The notes: generated from the sequence alone by a model not told the origin. Shown: positions 1 through 9,934, counted from the stretch's first letter. The stretch: 64,000 nt of DNA from Bradyrhizobium sp. sBnM-33 (GCF_032917945.1 NZ_CP136624.1:6014001-6078000); one strand, 5' to 3'. Made by a program: numbers and translations.

Positions 1-955
1 ACACCTTATCGCCGCCGATCAGGCTCACCGCAAGCGGCGCCACTGCGAACGGAACAAGCCAGACGACATTGGCATGCGCGATCCACGGCCTTTCGCGGAA
101 TACGGCGACGAAAGTGAGCAGGTAGATCGCCAGCGGGACCACCCACAGGAACGGCGCAGCGGCAATGTCGGTCGTCAGATATGCGGTGACGGCGATGACG
201 AGGCCGGAAGGCACCGCGGCCAGAGCGGCCCAACGCATTCGTTCGCCAGCGCTCGCGCTACCTTCATCAAGCGGGCCGGCCTGCGCATCGATCGCCGCCG
301 TACGCGAAGTAAACAAGCCGGCGATAACCAAGAGCCCGGCAAACACTGCAAATCCGACGGACCAAGCCGTGGTCTGCGTCTTCAGCGTCAGGATCGGCTC
401 GATAATAGCGGGATAGGCGAACAGCGCGGCAAACGAGCCGAGATTGGAAGCTGCGTAAAGAACGTAGGGGTTGCTCGCCCGCCTGTGCCCGCTTGCGGCA
501 AACCAGCTTTGCAGCAGTGGCGCACTGGCCGACAGCGTAAAGAACGGAAGCCCGATCGAGACCGCAAATAATCCGAACAGCCACAGCGCCGTTCCATCCG
601 ATGGCGGAGCTAACCATCCTGGCGCGACGGCGATCGGCAGGGTCATCGCCGTTATCCCGACCAGCAGCAGATGGACCATCGCCGCCCGGCCGGGCCGCAG
701 CAGACGGTTCAGGAAATGGGCGTAGGCATATCCCGCCAGCAGCACGGTTTGAAAGAACACCATCGCAACCGACCACACGGCCGGCGCGCCGCCGAGCTTC
801 GGCAGCACCATCTTTGCAAACATCGGCTGGATCGAGAAGAGAAGCAGCGCCGAGACGAACAGCGTCAGCCCGTAGAGCAACGGCATCAGCCGGACGCTGG
901 CAGCCTGCGGATCGACTGCAGGCGATACCCGGTCCGAAGCTTGGAAGAGCGACAT
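1..955 (-). CDS. Fused MFS/spermidine synthase-type membrane protein, N-terminal part
   Basis: The frame opens at ATG 955 and leaves the window at base 1 without a stop, so about 318 N-terminal residues are visible. They are mostly hydrophobic and form several membrane segments. The stretch SIQPMFAKMVLPKLGG (residues 41-56) followed by a WSVAMVFFQT helix is typical of the membrane half of large proteins that fuse an MFS-like domain to a spermidine-synthase-like methyltransferase fold. The C-terminal half lies outside, so the catalytic part cannot be judged. It is an inner-membrane protein of unproven substrate. The cupin gene lies upstream on the same strand, about 125 bp away. Confidence 0.75.
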   Translation of the reverse strand, partial: MSLFQASDRVSPAVDPQAASVRLMPLLYGLTLFVSALLLFSIQPMFAKMVLPKLGGAPAVWSVAMVFFQTVLLAGYAYAHFLNRLLRPGRAAMVHLLLVGITAMTLPIAVAPGWLAPPSDGTALWLFGLFAVSIGLPFFTLSASAPLLQSWFAASGHRRASNPYVLYAASNLGSFAALFAYPAIIEPILTLKTQTTAWSVGFAVFAGLLVIAGLFTSRTAAIDAQAGPLDEGSASAGERMRWAALAAVPSGLVIAVTAYLTTDIAAAPFLWVVPLAIYLLTFVAVFRERPWIAHANVVWLVPFAVAPLAVSLIGGDKV

Positions 956-1080
956 CGATATCTCCGGCACCGGCAATTGCCAGCACGGTATCGAGCCGCC
1001 CCTAAACAAGGCTTAAAAGATGGTCGGGAATGGCGGACGCAATGGTAAACGTCGCCTTGATCCGGGCAGGACGAGCCCGC

Positions 1081-1530
1081 TCATCCCTTTCGCGTGTGAC
1101 CCCACGCCGCGTCCCAGTCTTCGCCCGCAGCATCGATGACGCGGCCGTCGGCCTCGAAGAACTTGTTCGGCACCTGGAAGATTGCGAGCATCAGCCCGCC
1201 CTGTGGACACCACGCGACGTGGCGGCTGCCCTCTTCGCGCCAGATGAATTCGCCGGCCTTGCATTCGATGCCCTTCGCCGGACCTTCCTTGTCGACCAGA
1301 GAGCCTTCGAGCACGTAGGTCTGCTCGATGTTGACGTGCTCGTGGTCAGGCAACACCGCGCCGGGCGCGAACCGCATCAGCGCGGTCATCAGGCCGGTTT
1401 TGCGATCGAACAGCAGGGTCTTGGCCTCGCAGCCGGGAAAGCGGGTCTTCTGCCACCCCATGCTGTCGGGGCGAACCAGATGGGAATGCGTGTCTGCAGT
1501 CTGCGCATTTGCCGGCGTCGCAGCGTCCAT
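1081..1530 (-). CDS. Cupin domain protein (ChrR-like)
   Basis: This 149-residue single-domain cupin has the first metal-binding motif around PGAVLPDHEHVNIEQTYVLEG and a second half with CKAGEFIWREEGSRH. Such proteins bind a metal in a small beta-barrel and may act as sensors or dioxygenases; the substrate is unknown. ATG 1530 is chosen because a good GGAGG lies just upstream. The longer upstream extension in the same frame has no family similarity. It is divergent from the cyclase gene at 1682, leaving about 150 bp for both promoters. The function is inferred only from the fold. Confidence 0.75.
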   Translation of the reverse strand: MDAATPANAQTADTHSHLVRPDSMGWQKTRFPGCEAKTLLFDRKTGLMTALMRFAPGAVLPDHEHVNIEQTYVLEGSLVDKEGPAKGIECKAGEFIWREEGSRHVAWCPQGGLMLAIFQVPNKFFEADGRVIDAAGEDWDAAWGHTRKG

Positions 1531-1681
1531 GGCGATCCTCCGTTCTGCTTGTTTTGCCGCGATCCTAGCAGCTTTGCCTCTCGCCGCCAGCCAGCAGGTG
1601 CGCGCTGCGGCGTCCTTGCCCGCACCTGCGGCCGACTGTAGGATCGACCAGCCAGCCAAACGCGCAATGTACGGATGAAAA

Positions 1682-2419
1682 ATGGCGGCTCTGCAACAGG
1701 CAAGAATCTGCAAGGGGTGCTGGGAGCAGATGCATGTTCCGGTGCCGCTTCGCGGCGTGATCTCCGCGCCATTTCGCGCGTTCGGCATTCGTCCGAGCCG
1801 GATGAATCCCAATACGTGCACCATCTGCGAGCTGATGTTCACGAAGGTGATGCGGGCCCGCAAGATCACCATCGACGCAACCATCATGTTTGCCGATCTG
1901 CGCGGCTACACCAGTCTGTCGCAATCGCAGTCAGCCGATGCCGTCTCAGGACTGCTCGACGCATTCTATGATGAATGCGCCAGCGCGATCTGGGAGCACG
2001 ACGGGCTCCTCAACAAGACGATCGGCGACGCTGTCATGGCGGTGTTCAACTTTCCCCTGCATAGGGAGGAGCATGCCAGAAACGCCGTGCTGGCGGCGCG
2101 GCAAATTCAGACGAACTGGCGCGAGCGGCGTCAAACGCTTGTCGAAGCGCATGGCCTCACCGCGGACAAGCTGGGGATCGGCATCGGCATCCATTCCGGC
2201 GAACTAAGTTTTGGCGAGTTCGGCCGATCTCACCGGGACCTGACGGCGATCGGCACCGTCGTCAACACCGCCTCCCGGGCCCAGTCGGTTGCCGAAGCCG
2301 ACCAGATCCTGGTGACAAAGGCGGTGTTTGACCGCGCCCAACCGGATTTGAAAGACAGCCCTTCGAAGGCATTTCAGCTCAAGGGATTCGACGTCCCGAT
2401 CGAGCTCTACGCCGCCTAG
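1682..2419 (+). CDS. Class III adenylate/guanylate cyclase with N-terminal Cys pairs
   Basis: This soluble 245-residue protein has one CHD cyclase domain from about residue 62 to the end. Metal-binding aspartates are visible at D72 (FADLRGYTSL) and D116 (NKTIGDAVMAVF). The transition-state pair is in TAIGTVVNTASRAQ. All needed catalytic residues are present, so it probably makes cAMP as a homodimer. The N-terminus carries C10-x2-C13 and C46-x2-C49, a possible metal or redox site. No membrane segment or partner domain is seen. It is one of three class III cyclases in the window, and the inducing signal is unknown. Confidence 0.88.
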   Translation: MAALQQARICKGCWEQMHVPVPLRGVISAPFRAFGIRPSRMNPNTCTICELMFTKVMRARKITIDATIMFADLRGYTSLSQSQSADAVSGLLDAFYDECASAIWEHDGLLNKTIGDAVMAVFNFPLHREEHARNAVLAARQIQTNWRERRQTLVEAHGLTADKLGIGIGIHSGELSFGEFGRSHRDLTAIGTVVNTASRAQSVAEADQILVTKAVFDRAQPDLKDSPSKAFQLKGFDVPIELYAA

Positions 2420-2565
2420 CGTGAGCTGGCGGTTCTGCTGGTCACCGCGATAGCAGCTTCCCTCGATTGGCACGATCGACTCCTTTCCGAGTAATATCTA
2501 GACCTCGCTACCCGAGCCTGCTGCCACCATGATGTCGGCATCAGGGAATCGCGAAAGACTGCAGC

Positions 2566-3288
2566 TTGGGCTTCCTCTTCGTCCTCACAGTCGGCCTTGT
2601 CGCCGGCATCATCTCGGGCATCGTCGGCACCGGCTCGTCGATCATGCTGATGCCCGTGCTGGTCTATCAATATGGGCCGAAGGAAGCCGTTCCGATCATG
2701 GCGGTCGCCGCCGTCATGGCGAACCTGTCGCGCATCCTCGCCTGGTGGCGCGAGGTCGACTGGCGCGCCTGCCTCGCCTATTCGGCCACGGGGATTCCCG
2801 CCGCCGCGCTTGGCGCGCGGACGTTGCTCGCACTGCCCTCGCACGCCGTCGACGTCGCGATCGGCCTGTTTCTCATCGCGATGGTGCCGGTTCGGCACTG
2901 GCTGGCCCGCCATCAGCTCAAAGCGCAGCTCTGGCATCTGGCGGCCGGTGGCGCCGTTATCGGCTATCTCACGGGCATCGTGGTTTCGACCGGGCCGCTC
3001 AGCGTGCCACTATTTCTGTCTTACGGTCTAACTAAGGGAGCCTTCCTCGCCACCGAGGCCGCAAGCTCGCTCGGGCTTTACCTGAGCAAGTCGGTCACGT
3101 TCGAACGCTTCGGCGCGCTGACGGCGGATGTCGCTCTGAAGGGCCTGATTGCGGGCTCTTCCCTCATGTTCGGTGCCTTCATCGCCAAGCGCTTCGTGCT
3201 GCGTCTTCAGCCCGACGTCTTTCGGCTGTTGATGGATGGCATCATGCTGGCCGCCGGTCTCACCCTGCTATGGACGGCATTTTCGTAA
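2566..3288 (+). CDS. Sulfite exporter TauE/SafE family protein
   Basis: This 240-residue integral membrane protein belongs to the TauE/SafE (DUF81) family, which exports sulfite, sulfoacetate or related organosulfur anions across the inner membrane. The N-terminal GLVAGIISGIVGTGSSIMLM repeat motif and the second-half counterpart near TGIVVSTGPLSVPLFLSYG are characteristic. The frame is closed by a stop at 2530-2532, and the first usable start is TTG 2566, so translation probably starts there. No strong ribosome site is seen. The neighbours (cyclase upstream, SPFH protein downstream) do not reveal the substrate. Confidence 0.85.
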   Translation: MGFLFVLTVGLVAGIISGIVGTGSSIMLMPVLVYQYGPKEAVPIMAVAAVMANLSRILAWWREVDWRACLAYSATGIPAAALGARTLLALPSHAVDVAIGLFLIAMVPVRHWLARHQLKAQLWHLAAGGAVIGYLTGIVVSTGPLSVPLFLSYGLTKGAFLATEAASSLGLYLSKSVTFERFGALTADVALKGLIAGSSLMFGAFIAKRFVLRLQPDVFRLLMDGIMLAAGLTLLWTAFS

Positions 3289-3420
3289 GTATTCGGCGCA
3301 CCGCCTGAACCATTCCCCATCAGTGGCCGACCAAGTGACGCGTGTCACATCCAGTCCGCAGGTGACCACAGATCAATGCCGGACATGGATTCGCATCACC
3401 CACGTCTGGAGAGACTTAAA

Positions 3421-4305
3421 ATGCCCAGGGGAATCATCGGCGCCATCGTCGCCGTCATTGTCATTGCCATCATCGCCGCGGGAAGCTGGTACACCGTCGA
3501 CCAGACCGAGCGCGGCGCGAAGCTGCGCTATGGCGCGGTCATCGGCACCGCGCAGCCAGGCCTTGGCTTCAAGGTCCCGCTGATCGACAGCGTCGAAAAG
3601 GTCAGCGTCAAGACCTTCACCTATACCTGGGACAAGATGAATTCGTATTCCTACGACCAGCAGCCGGCCGACCTCAAGATCAGCGTCACCTTGCGAGCCT
3701 CACCGGACAAGGTGGCCGATCTCTATGCCAAGTTTGGTGGGCTGGACACCGCGGTCAAGCAAGTGGTCAGCCCCGCCGTCAACCAGCAAGTCAAAATCGT
3801 GTTCGGCCGCTACACGGCCGTGAAAGCGATTCAGGAGCGCGGGCCGCTGAACTCCGCGATCAAGGACGCCATCACCGCTTCGCTGAAGGACGATCCGATG
3901 ATCACGATCGAAAGCGTCCAGCTCGAAAATATCGAGTTCAGCGCAAACTATCTGCATTCGATCGAGCAGCGCATGCTGGCCGAGGTCGAGGTGCAGAAGC
4001 TGCAGCAGAACGCCGAGCGCGAAAAGGTGCAGGCACAGATCACCGTCACCCAGGCCACCGCCAAGGCCAACGCCGTCCGCGCCGAGGCGCAGGCCGCGGC
4101 CGACGCGCTGCGGCTGAACGGCGAAGCCCGCGCCACCAATATCAGGATCACCGGCGAAGCCGAAGCCGCCGCCATCGAAGCCCGCGCCAAGGCGCTCGGC
4201 ACCAACCCGAACCTCGTCACGCTGGTGCAGGCCGAACGCTGGAACGGCGTGCTGCCGACTACGATGGTGCCGGGCTCATCGGTACCGTTCGTGTCGGTGA
4301 AATAG
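3421..4305 (+). CDS. Prohibitin-like SPFH/Band 7 domain protein
   Basis: This 294-residue protein has one N-terminal membrane anchor (GAIVAVIVIAIIAAGSWYTV), then an SPFH/Band 7 domain, then a long Ala/Glu-rich coiled coil from about residue 190 to 270 (AEVEVQKLQQNAEREKVQAQ). This is the prohibitin/HflK-HflC layout. Such proteins form large membrane-bound rings that organise membrane domains and modulate FtsH-type proteolysis. ATG 3421 is chosen over an in-frame ATG 45 bp upstream because GGAGAG precedes it and the anchor then starts near residue 5. No protease gene is adjacent, so the partner is unknown. Confidence 0.88.
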   Translation: MPRGIIGAIVAVIVIAIIAAGSWYTVDQTERGAKLRYGAVIGTAQPGLGFKVPLIDSVEKVSVKTFTYTWDKMNSYSYDQQPADLKISVTLRASPDKVADLYAKFGGLDTAVKQVVSPAVNQQVKIVFGRYTAVKAIQERGPLNSAIKDAITASLKDDPMITIESVQLENIEFSANYLHSIEQRMLAEVEVQKLQQNAEREKVQAQITVTQATAKANAVRAEAQAAADALRLNGEARATNIRITGEAEAAAIEARAKALGTNPNLVTLVQAERWNGVLPTTMVPGSSVPFVSVK

Positions 4306-4473
4306 AGCCGAATCGCGTGGCGGGCGCATTCCTGGTTGGACGTCGAAGCGTCGCCCTTCATTTTTTCAAATGGCTAGGACGCACGCGCTCCGGTAGTATC
4401 ATGCTGGCGTGAACGGCGCCGGGAGCCGTGGCATGATGCATCATCCGATACGTTTAGTTTGGGGACGGGTGTC

Positions 4474-5877
4474 TTGAGCGCATTGGTGGAAACGGCCGAT
4501 ATCACAAATCTCCGAAGCGAAGCCGCCGGGCGAACCGATGCCCAGCAAGACACCCTAAAATTCGCCGAAGCCGCCATTGCCGATAGCAAGCGCCAAGGGC
4601 TGCTGCTCGCCGTTCGGGCCCGCTGGATCGCGCTGGCGGTAATTGCCGTTACCCTCCCGATCATCAACCCGAACTGGGACGTGATTTACTACATCGTGCT
4701 GCTCGGCCTTTTTGCCGTGATCGGCTGGGCCCAGCTCAAGGTCGGCAAAGTGGGCCGTTCGCGGCCGGAGCTTTTCCTGATCTTTTGCGATCTTGCATTA
4801 CTTACTTTCCTCACCGTCGTGCCCAATCCGTTCAGTGCCGAGAACTGGCCGGTCGGCATGCAATTCCGTTTCGAGACTTTCATCTATTTCTTTGTCTTCC
4901 TGGCAACCGGGACCCTTGCCTATTCGTGGCGAACGGTATTCGCGATGGGATTCTGGACCTCGGCCGTATGGGCGATCGGCGTCGGCTGGGCCTATCTGCA
5001 GCCCGAAACCCATGCGGAGCTCTCGGAACGCGTGCGGGCCGCCGTCGGCTCCGACGTCAGGATGTTCGACATCATCAACCCCGCAGCGATCGGCATTCCC
5101 GTGCGATTCCAGGAAATCACGGTATTCCTGATCGTCGCCATGACGTTGGCGCTGGCGGTACGCCGCTCCAACGCCCTGCTGATCAGCCACGCCGGGATCG
5201 AACGCGAGCGCGCCAACCTGGCACGTTATTTTTCACCCAATGTCGTCGATGAATTGTCGGGCAATGACGAGCCGCTGACACGGGTTCGCACCCAAGACGT
5301 CGCGGTGTTGTTTGCCGATATCGTGGGATTCACCGCCTACGCCGATGGACGAGACCCGAAAGAGGTCATCGACACGCTGCGGCAATTTCATGAGCGAATG
5401 GAAAGGCAAGTGTTCCAGCACGGCGGAACGCTCGACAAATACCTCGGCGATGGCCTGATGGCGACGTTCGGCACGCCGTTCGCCGGCGATTCCGACGCGC
5501 TGAACGCCTTGCGTTGCGCGCGGGGCATGATCACCTCGATCGCCGAATTGAACAGAGAACGGCACGATCGCAACGAGCCGCCGATCCAGGTCAGCGTCGG
5601 ATTGCACTATGGCCAGGTCGTGCTGGGGGATATCGGCCTCAACCGGCTCGAATTCGCCGTGATCGGCACCACCGTGAATGCGGCGAGCCGGCTTGAGTCG
5701 CTTACCCGCGAATTTGGATGCGCCATCGTCGTCAGCGACGTACTGGTGCGGCAGGCCCGGGCCGAATCGAGCCATTCGAGCGCCGACTTCGCGTTGCTTG
5801 TCGAGCAGCCGGCACAGCTCATTCGTGGTCTCGAGCAACCGGTCATCATCTGGACGTGTGCGAATGTCGCTCCATGA
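4474..5877 (+). CDS. Membrane-bound class III adenylate cyclase
   Basis: This protein of about 467 residues has a six-segment-like membrane region (roughly residues 45-240), a short linker and a cytoplasmic class III cyclase domain. Catalytic aspartates are in VLFADIVGFTAYAD and YLGDGLMATFG. The late motif EFAVIGTTVNAASRLESL supplies the Asn and Arg. The linker ARYFSPNVVDEL is common in rhizobial membrane cyclases. TTG 4474 is preferred because GGGGA sits 8 nt upstream, but TTG 4459, TTG 4483 and GTG 4486 are also in frame. It probably makes cAMP in response to a membrane signal. It is transcribed separately from radA. Confidence 0.85.
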   Translation: MSALVETADITNLRSEAAGRTDAQQDTLKFAEAAIADSKRQGLLLAVRARWIALAVIAVTLPIINPNWDVIYYIVLLGLFAVIGWAQLKVGKVGRSRPELFLIFCDLALLTFLTVVPNPFSAENWPVGMQFRFETFIYFFVFLATGTLAYSWRTVFAMGFWTSAVWAIGVGWAYLQPETHAELSERVRAAVGSDVRMFDIINPAAIGIPVRFQEITVFLIVAMTLALAVRRSNALLISHAGIERERANLARYFSPNVVDELSGNDEPLTRVRTQDVAVLFADIVGFTAYADGRDPKEVIDTLRQFHERMERQVFQHGGTLDKYLGDGLMATFGTPFAGDSDALNALRCARGMITSIAELNRERHDRNEPPIQVSVGLHYGQVVLGDIGLNRLEFAVIGTTVNAASRLESLTREFGCAIVVSDVLVRQARAESSHSSADFALLVEQPAQLIRGLEQPVIIWTCANVAP

Positions 5878-5981
5878 CGGCCTGAATCGCGCGATGGATG
5901 CCTTGGCACTCATCGCGCCCCTCGGCTTCTTTTCATGCTATGAGTCGCCGCCCGTTCCACCGAGACTGCTATTTCCCCTCC

Positions 5982-7451
5982 ATGGCCAAATCCACCCTCT
6001 CCTTCGTCTGCCAGAATTGCGGCGCGGCGTATAATCGCTGGCAGGGCAAGTGCGAGTCCTGCGGTGAGTGGAACACGCTGGCCGAGGAGGACACGACCGG
6101 AAGCGTGCCGGTATCGATCCGTTCGAAGCGCCGGGGCCGGACGTTTGCGCTGGAATCGCTGACCGGAAAAAGCAACGACGCCCCTCGCCTGTCCTCCGGA
6201 ATGACCGAGCTTGATCGTGTCACCGGCGGCGGCTTTGTCCGTGGCTCGGTGCTTCTGGTCGGCGGCGATCCCGGCATCGGCAAATCGACGCTGCTCACGC
6301 AGGCCACCAGCATGCTGGCGCGCGCAGGCCACCGCGCGGTCTATATTTCGGGCGAAGAGGCCGTGGCGCAGGTGCGGCTGCGCGCCGAGCGGCTCGGATT
6401 GGCCGATGCGCCGGTGCAACTCGCCGCCGAAACCTCCGTCGAGGACATCGTCTCGACTCTGTCTGAAGGCGCGGTGCCGCGGCTGATCGTGATCGATTCG
6501 ATCCAGACCATGTGGACCGACACGGTGGAGTCGGCGCCGGGAACGGTGACGCAGGTCCGCGCCTCGGCACAGGCGCTCATTCGTTTCGCCAAGAAGACCG
6601 GTGCTGCGATCATTCTGGTCGGCCACGTCACCAAAGATGGTCAGATCGCAGGCCCCCGCGTGGTCGAGCACATGGTCGACGCCGTGCTGTCGTTCGAGGG
6701 CGAAGGCTCGCAGCATTTCCGCATTCTGCGCGCGATGAAGAATCGCTTTGGTCCGACCGATGAAATCGGCGTGTTCGAGATGACGGGCCTCGGCCTTCGC
6801 GAAGTCTCCAACCCCTCGGAATTGTTCCTCTCTGAACGCGATCTGGGCAGCCCGGGAACGGCAGTTTTTGCCGGCATCGAAGGCACCCGGCCGGTGCTGG
6901 TGGAATTGCAGGCGTTGGTGGCGCCGACCACGCTCGGCACCCCCAGGCGGGCCGTGGTGGGTTGGGATCCGAGCCGGCTGTCGATGGTGCTGGCGGTACT
7001 GGAAGCCCATTGCGGGGTTAAATTGTCCGGCTACGACGTCTATCTGAACGTGGCGGGGGGCTTGCGGATCCAGGAGCCCGCGGCCGACCTCGCGGCAGCA
7101 GCCGCACTGGTATCCTCGTTGGTAAACGCGCCGTTACCGACTGATGCGGTCTATTTCGGCGAGATTTCGCTCTCCGGCGCAGTCCGGCCGGTGGCGCAGA
7201 CCTCCGCCCGATTGAAGGAGGCCGCGAAACTGGGTTTTGGCCGCGCCGTTCTGCCCGAATCGGCGCGCGGAGAGGTCGGCGGCGATAGCGGGCTTGCGCT
7301 GAACAGCATCGGCGGACTAACCAGCCTGGTGGCCGAAATCGCGGCGCGCGGCAGCCCAAGAAACACCGGGGGCGGCAACCGGGATGCCAGTCGCGAGGGT
7401 GCGGCAGAGAAAAATGCCACACCGGCGCGATTCCGTCGTGAAAACAGCTAA
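5982..7451 (+). CDS. radA: DNA repair protein RadA
   Basis: RadA is a RecA-like ATPase that drives branch migration and processing of recombination intermediates. This copy has 489 residues. The N-terminal zinc finger uses C10-x2-C13 and C24-x2-C27. The Walker A GGDPGIGKST is at 94-103. The RadA-specific KNRFG motif is at about 253-257. A Lon-protease-like C-terminal domain follows. ATG 5982 (MAKSTLSFVCQNC) fits the family start, although longer in-frame starts exist upstream and no clear Shine-Dalgarno is seen. It is followed by cvpA and purF on the same strand. Confidence 0.97.
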   Translation: MAKSTLSFVCQNCGAAYNRWQGKCESCGEWNTLAEEDTTGSVPVSIRSKRRGRTFALESLTGKSNDAPRLSSGMTELDRVTGGGFVRGSVLLVGGDPGIGKSTLLTQATSMLARAGHRAVYISGEEAVAQVRLRAERLGLADAPVQLAAETSVEDIVSTLSEGAVPRLIVIDSIQTMWTDTVESAPGTVTQVRASAQALIRFAKKTGAAIILVGHVTKDGQIAGPRVVEHMVDAVLSFEGEGSQHFRILRAMKNRFGPTDEIGVFEMTGLGLREVSNPSELFLSERDLGSPGTAVFAGIEGTRPVLVELQALVAPTTLGTPRRAVVGWDPSRLSMVLAVLEAHCGVKLSGYDVYLNVAGGLRIQEPAADLAAAAALVSSLVNAPLPTDAVYFGEISLSGAVRPVAQTSARLKEAAKLGFGRAVLPESARGEVGGDSGLALNSIGGLTSLVAEIAARGSPRNTGGGNRDASREGAAEKNATPARFRRENS

Positions 7452-7615
7452 AGCGGCGTGACGCGCCCGCCCCTCGCCGCTATACAACGCGCGCGAAAGG
7501 CGGGCGGGATGCACGATTTCCGGCCTTGCGGGATGCGCCGTCTGCCCCTCACTTGGGGTGAACGCCAAGCCGCCGATTCGCTGCCTAAGGACTTACGAGC
7601 GGACCTGACCAGCCG

Positions 7616-8245
7616 ATGCCGATAACGATACTCGATCTCGTCCTGCTCGGAGTGATGCTGATTTCGGGGCTGCTCGCCATGGTGCGCGGCTTCATGCGCG
7701 AAATCCTGTCGATCGCGGCCTGGGGCGCGGCGGCGCTGGTGACGCTGTATGCCTTCTCGAAGTTGATGCCATCTGCCAGGGACTATTTCGGCAGCGAGAC
7801 GATCGCGGCCGTGGTGGTCGTTGCCGGCACCTTCATCGGCACCCTGATCGTGGTCTCCGTCATCACGGTGCGGATTTCGGACATGATCCTGGATTCTCGC
7901 ATCGGCGCGCTTGATCGCACGCTTGGATTCCTGTTTGGGTTGGGTCGCGGCCTTTTGATCGTGGTGGTCGCCTTTCTGTTCTTTAGCTGGCTGGTCCCGG
8001 ACAAGCAGCGGCCGGACTGGATCACCGGTGCAAAATCCCGGGTGGTGCTGCAGGGAACCGGGGATTGGTTAATGTCGCTCTTGCCTGACGACCCCGAGAA
8101 CACCATCTTAAAGAGATTCAAGAAGAATAAACCGGAAGACGATCAAACTGACGCCGACCAGGCAGCGCCTGCATCCGGCGATGGCTACAGTAAACCTGCC
8201 CGCGACAGCCTTAAAAAGCTGATCGAGAAACCCGCGGGCCGCTAA
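7616..8245 (+). CDS. cvpA: CvpA family membrane protein
   Basis: This 209-residue protein has four N-terminal hydrophobic segments and a charged C-terminal tail rich in Lys, Asp and Pro. The start MPITILDLVLLGVMLISGLL and the later GALDRTLGFLFGLGRGLLIV match CvpA (colicin V production) proteins. CvpA is an inner-membrane protein linked to envelope homeostasis. The purF gene begins 23 bp downstream, reproducing the well-known cvpA-purF linkage and suggesting co-transcription. Confidence 0.92.
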   Translation: MPITILDLVLLGVMLISGLLAMVRGFMREILSIAAWGAAALVTLYAFSKLMPSARDYFGSETIAAVVVVAGTFIGTLIVVSVITVRISDMILDSRIGALDRTLGFLFGLGRGLLIVVVAFLFFSWLVPDKQRPDWITGAKSRVVLQGTGDWLMSLLPDDPENTILKRFKKNKPEDDQTDADQAAPASGDGYSKPARDSLKKLIEKPAGR

Positions 8246-8268
8246 TTTCTGGCCAAAATAGAGAGGCG

Positions 8269-9783
8269 ATGGACGCGATGCAAAACCCTTCCGATCCCGC
8301 CGGCCAACTCGATCTAAATCTTGGCATCGAGTTGCAGGACGATCTCGAAGGCGACACGCTACGCGAGGAATGCGGCGTGTTCGGCATTTTCGACCACCCG
8401 GAGGCCGCCGCCATCACGGCGCTCGGACTACACGCCCTCCAGCATCGCGGCCAGGAAGCCGCAGGCATCGTCTCCTTCGACGGCAGCCGCTTCCACTCTG
8501 AACGCCGCCTTGGCCTGGTCGGCGATACCTTCTCCCGCCGCGAGGTGATCGAGCGCCTGCCCGGCAGCATGGCGGTCGGTCATGTCCGCTATTCCACCAC
8601 CGGCGCGACCATCCTGCGCAACGTGCAGCCGCTATTCGCCGAGCTCAATGCCGGTGGTTTCGCGGTCAGCCATAACGGCAACCTCACCAATGGCCTGACG
8701 CTGCGCCGCGAGTTGGTGAAGGGCGGCGCCATGATGCAGTCGACCACCGATACCGAGGTCATCCTGCATCTGGTTGCGCAGTCCAAGCGCAACCGTTTCA
8801 TCGACCGTTTCATCGAGGCGCTGCGCGCGATCGAGGGCGCCTATTCGCTGGTGGCCCTGACAAACAAGAAGCTGATCGGCGCGCGCGATCCGCTCGGCAT
8901 CCGACCGCTGGTGCTCGGCGATCTCGACGGTCGTCCGATCCTGACCTCGGAAACCTGTGCGCTCGACATGATCGGCGCCAAATATGTCCGCGACATCGAG
9001 CCCGGCGAAATCATCGTATTCGACGAGAAGGGCGCCAACAGCCACAAGCCGTTCCCGCCAAAGCCGCCCCGGCCCTGCATCTTCGAATACATCTACTTCT
9101 CACGGCCGGATTCGATCGTCGGCGGCCGTTCGGTCTATGAGGTCAGAAAGGCCTTCGGCGCGCAGCTTGCCCGCGAAAGCCATGTCGAGGTCGACGTCGT
9201 GGTGCCGGTGCCGGACTCCGGCGTACCGGCGGCGGTCGGCTACAGCCAGTATTCCGGCGTTCCGTTCGAACTCGGCATCATCCGCAACCACTATGTCGGC
9301 CGCACCTTCATCCAGCCGACCCAGAGCGTGCGCGAGCTCGGTGTGCGCATGAAGCATTCGGCCAACCGCGCCGCGATCGAAGGCAAGCGGATCATCCTGA
9401 TCGACGACTCGCTGGTGCGCGGCACCACCTCGAAGAAGATCGTGCGCATGATGCGCGACGCCGGTGCGCGCGAAGTGCATTTCCGGCTCGCCTCGCCGCC
9501 GATCCTCTATCCCGACTATTACGGCATCGACCTGCCGGACCGCGGCGGACTTCTCGCGGCCACCCATACGCTGGAAGAGATGCGCGACATCATCGGCGCG
9601 GATTCGCTGGCGTTCCTGTCGATCGACGGCCTGTACCGCGCGATGGGCGAGCCGGGGCGCGACCCGGCCAATCCGAAATTCTCGGACCATTGCTTCACCG
9701 GTGCCTATCCGACGCACCTTACCGACCAGACTCAGGTCGAGCCCCAGCCCCGGCAGTTGTCGCTGCTGGCGGAAGCGAGCTGA
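8269..9783 (+). CDS. purF: Amidophosphoribosyltransferase
   Basis: PurF catalyses the first committed step of purine synthesis, making 5-phosphoribosylamine from PRPP and glutamine. The protein has 504 residues. The glutaminase nucleophile is C35 in REECGVFGIFDHPEA, preceded by a propeptide-like leader that would be removed. The PRPP-binding loop RIILIDDSLVRGTTSKK lies around residue 373-389. ATG 8269 and ATG 8278 are both possible; GAGAGG at 8261-8266 is better spaced for the second. It probably forms a transcription unit with cvpA. Confidence 0.97.
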   Translation: MDAMQNPSDPAGQLDLNLGIELQDDLEGDTLREECGVFGIFDHPEAAAITALGLHALQHRGQEAAGIVSFDGSRFHSERRLGLVGDTFSRREVIERLPGSMAVGHVRYSTTGATILRNVQPLFAELNAGGFAVSHNGNLTNGLTLRRELVKGGAMMQSTTDTEVILHLVAQSKRNRFIDRFIEALRAIEGAYSLVALTNKKLIGARDPLGIRPLVLGDLDGRPILTSETCALDMIGAKYVRDIEPGEIIVFDEKGANSHKPFPPKPPRPCIFEYIYFSRPDSIVGGRSVYEVRKAFGAQLARESHVEVDVVVPVPDSGVPAAVGYSQYSGVPFELGIIRNHYVGRTFIQPTQSVRELGVRMKHSANRAAIEGKRIILIDDSLVRGTTSKKIVRMMRDAGAREVHFRLASPPILYPDYYGIDLPDRGGLLAATHTLEEMRDIIGADSLAFLSIDGLYRAMGEPGRDPANPKFSDHCFTGAYPTHLTDQTQVEPQPRQLSLLAEAS

Positions 9784-9807
9784 GGCGCGGCCAATAATCC
9801 ATTTTTC

Positions 9808-9921
9808 CGTCATGGCCGGGCTTGTCCCGGCCATCCACGTCTGTAAAACCCGCCGCAAAGACGTGGATGCCCGGGACGTCTAGCGCGAAGACGCGCTCCG
9901 CGCTTTTGTCCGGGCATGACG
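9808..9921. repeat. Dispersed palindromic intergenic repeat
   Basis: The segment starts CGTCATGGCCGGG and ends CCGGGCATGACG, so the termini are inverted. An inner hairpin pairs ATCCACGTCT with AGACGTGGAT. This layout is typical of high-copy intergenic palindromes that I recognise from Bradyrhizobium genomes. It lies between purF and an SDR gene and could act as a terminator or mRNA-stabilising hairpin. Confidence 0.7.
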
Positions 9922-9934
9922 AAAGTGGCACGAC